Part shown: positions 62,538-64,000 of the stretch, in pieces
Position numbering within the stretch: the first letter of the stretch is position 1
Layout of the letters: every line of letters begins with the position of its first letter
Origin: Micromonospora echinospora
Lineage (GTDB): Bacteria > Actinomycetota > Actinomycetes > Mycobacteriales > Micromonosporaceae
Direction of reading: 5' to 3'
DNA length: 64,000 nucleotides
Assembly (NCBI RefSeq): GCF_900091495.1
Contig: NZ_LT607413.1
Location: 2,418,001-2,482,000 of the forward strand
Notes under the pieces: model-generated
What the model saw: the letters and a program-made list of their open reading frames with translations, nothing else
The model's database searches: none
What the model was told of the DNA's origin: nothing
Made by a program: the position numbers and the translations under genes

Positions 62538-64000
62538 TCAGCCGGCCCGGTCCACCGCGACCAGCCGGAGTTCGGCGGTGTACCGCTGACCACCCTGGTC
62601 GGTGAGCCAACACTCGTCCGTGGCCGGCAGCATCTCGCTGATGGTCAGGCGGTGACCGGGACGGTCGGTGTCCAGCCGGCGCACCGCGGCGCAGAGCAGT
62701 TCCACCAGGGCGGGACTGTCGGCGTCGACGTGGAACGGCTTACGTTCCAGGGGCGACTTGACGAAGACCCGGGTGGGCAGGTCGCGGCGTCGCCACCAGC
62801 GGCGGGCGTGGACGTACCGGTCCCGCGTGTCGCGGACGGCGGCGAAGGTGAGCTCGTCGGCGGCGATCCGCCACTGTTCCCGCACCACGACCAGCCGGCC
62901 GAACCTGATCCGGGGCAGGTGCTCGTCACGGAAGAAGGACACCCGGGCCATCAGCGCGGTCTTCAACGGTTGCGCGAAGATCTCCATGAGATCGAACCGC
63001 TCCCCGCCGGGCACCCGGATCTCCCAACCGTCGGGCTGCTCGGCGACGGTCAGGTCGGCGCCGTTCAGCGGTCGTCCCCGGGTCGGGAACGGGACCCGAC
63101 TGGTCAGCGCCACCAGGTGGTCCTGCGGACGGACCAGCGCCCGTTGGGTCCGTGGCACGAGGTTCGCGCCGGCCTCCATCGGGGCCATGACCAGCAGTCG
63201 TGGCCGGGGGAAGTCCAGGTCGACCTCGCGCAGCAGGTCGTCGCGGTGCGGATGCAGCCGGGCGAAGTAGGCGTAGTCCAGCGAGTTGACGCCCAGGTGC
63301 AGCTCGCCGAGGACCGGGGTGAAATCGCCCCGGACGACGGCGTCCGCGTCGGACGCGGCGATCATGAAGTCGGGGCTGGCGTACCGCCCCTCGCCCCAGC
63401 CGCTCGCCGGGGCGACGAAGACCCGCTCGACCTCCGGGCGCAGCAGGTCGGGATCGACGTCGAACCGACGCGCGCCGGTCGGCCACGCGAGGATCTCCCG
63501 CCAGCGCCGTCGCGCCTCGGCGGAAACCTCCTCGACCAGGTCGTCGAGCGCGGAACCGAGCAGTGGGATGCACTCCAGCCACAGCGAGGCCAGGTCGACC
63601 GGACGTCCGCCGCCGCGCTGGCGGACCCGCTCGTACGGTTCGCGTACCCGCTCCAGCAGCCTGGTCCGCACCTGCCAGCTCAGCCACCTGCCCGCCTGGA
63701 GCAGCAGGTCGACCGGGCTGAGCGCGGCGAGCAGGTCGGTACCGACGGTGAGTCGCAGGTCCCGCCGGCAGTCCTGCACGACCAGCGTCCGGCCGCCGTA
63801 CGTCTGACCGGCCCGCCGGACCGGCGCGGCGCCGGTCAACGTGGTGAAGGTGTCTGCGGCGCGGTCGAGCGCGGACCGGAGCGAGTCCGCGTCCCCGTTC
63901 CGGTCGATCTCCCGCCGGGCCCGGTCGAGGCGGGCCACGGCGTCGGACGCCGGTCCACGCACGGCCGGATCGTCGATCGTCTCGACCAGGGCGCGGAGCT
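62538..64000 (-). CDS. Lantibiotic-dehydratase-like protein, 5' end beyond the window
   Basis: About 487 residues are visible and the frame stays open to the right edge. YASPDFMIAASDADAVVRGD, TPVLGELHLGVNSLDYAYFA and EAGANLVPRTQRALVRPQDH match the glutamyl-tRNA-dependent dehydratase (LanB N-terminal) fold, without a visible elimination domain in this part. LanB-like enzymes use Glu-tRNA to modify Ser/Thr; related PEARLs instead add amino acids to a peptide scaffold. Which applies is unknown. It is co-directional with the ABC exporter and probably in its operon. Confidence 0.78.
   Translation of the reverse strand, partial: LRALVETIDDPAVRGPASDAVARLDRARREIDRNGDADSLRSALDRAADTFTTLTGAAPVRRAGQTYGGRTLVVQDCRRDLRLTVGTDLLAALSPVDLLLQAGRWLSWQVRTRLLERVREPYERVRQRGGGRPVDLASLWLECIPLLGSALDDLVEEVSAEARRRWREILAWPTGARRFDVDPDLLRPEVERVFVAPASGWGEGRYASPDFMIAASDADAVVRGDFTPVLGELHLGVNSLDYAYFARLHPHRDDLLREVDLDFPRPRLLVMAPMEAGANLVPRTQRALVRPQDHLVALTSRVPFPTRGRPLNGADLTVAEQPDGWEIRVPGGERFDLMEIFAQPLKTALMARVSFFRDEHLPRIRFGRLVVVREQWRIAADELTFAAVRDTRDRYVHARRWWRRRDLPTRVFVKSPLERKPFHVDADSPALVELLCAAVRRLDTDRPGHRLTISEMLPATDECWLTDQGGQRYTAELRLVAVDRAG

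Overview
The window is very GC-rich and densely coded. It uses many GTG starts and carries families typical of filamentous actinomycetes: an ECF sigma/CU044_5270 pair, pSAM2-type integrases, a DUF574 methyltransferase and a TIR-NACHT-WD40 protein. The best guess, by inference, is a chromosomal segment of a Micromonospora-like actinobacterium (Micromonosporaceae). No rRNA gene or CRISPR array was seen. The only tRNA signal is the 3' half of a tRNA-Arg.

Region 1 (1-8.5 kb) is a worn integration region. It holds the N-terminus of an integrase running off the left edge, an ECF sigma factor with its membrane partner, and a small secreted protein. An MFS exporter is divergent from an ArsR-type regulator across a perfect 20-bp palindrome. 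Then come the tRNA-Arg(ACG) 3' half beside an integrase that has lost its middle, and a MerR regulator. Region 2 (8.5-23 kb) is saprophytic: a large secreted protein with discoidin domains, a PL1 pectate lyase and a GH43-like protein with 156-bp coding repeats. Mixed in are decayed genes (IS701 and IS5 transposases, a discoidin fragment, MarR and azoreductase fragments), a cold-shock gene, a MerR-like HTH gene, a glyoxalase and a CPBP protease. Region 3 (23-28.2 kb) has a serine hydrolase with degenerate catalytic motifs, a frameshifted VanZ gene whose leader is duplicated, a two-component system and a DUF4291 gene.

Region 4 (28.2-39.3 kb) looks like a conflict or defence neighbourhood. A 1,929-residue NLR-like protein (TIR, degenerate phosphoesterase, nuclease-like, NACHT, pentapeptide, about 14 WD40) lies divergent from an ArsB/SLC13-type permease. 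A tight four-gene operon follows: methyltransferase, membrane-anchored protein, cupin-like protein and inositol-monophosphatase-like enzyme. Region 5 (39.3-51.5 kb) is mostly housekeeping or accessory: XRE regulator and SDR, a cation/Ca2+ exchanger, three CNNM/hemolysin-type transporters in a row, an ABC-F protein, another SDR and a large secreted protein.

Region 6 (52.3-64 kb) is the left part of an unusual biosynthetic cluster. It has a sulfotransferase, a P450, a DUF574 methyltransferase, an NAD-dependent epimerase, an Fe(II)/2-oxoglutarate oxygenase, a freestanding carrier protein, a freestanding condensation-like protein with motif HAxxxDD, an ABC exporter and a lantibiotic-dehydratase-like protein that runs off the right edge. 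The parts suggest tailoring of a carrier-bound amino acid by oxygenases recruited through the X-domain-like protein. No adenylation domain is visible inside the window.
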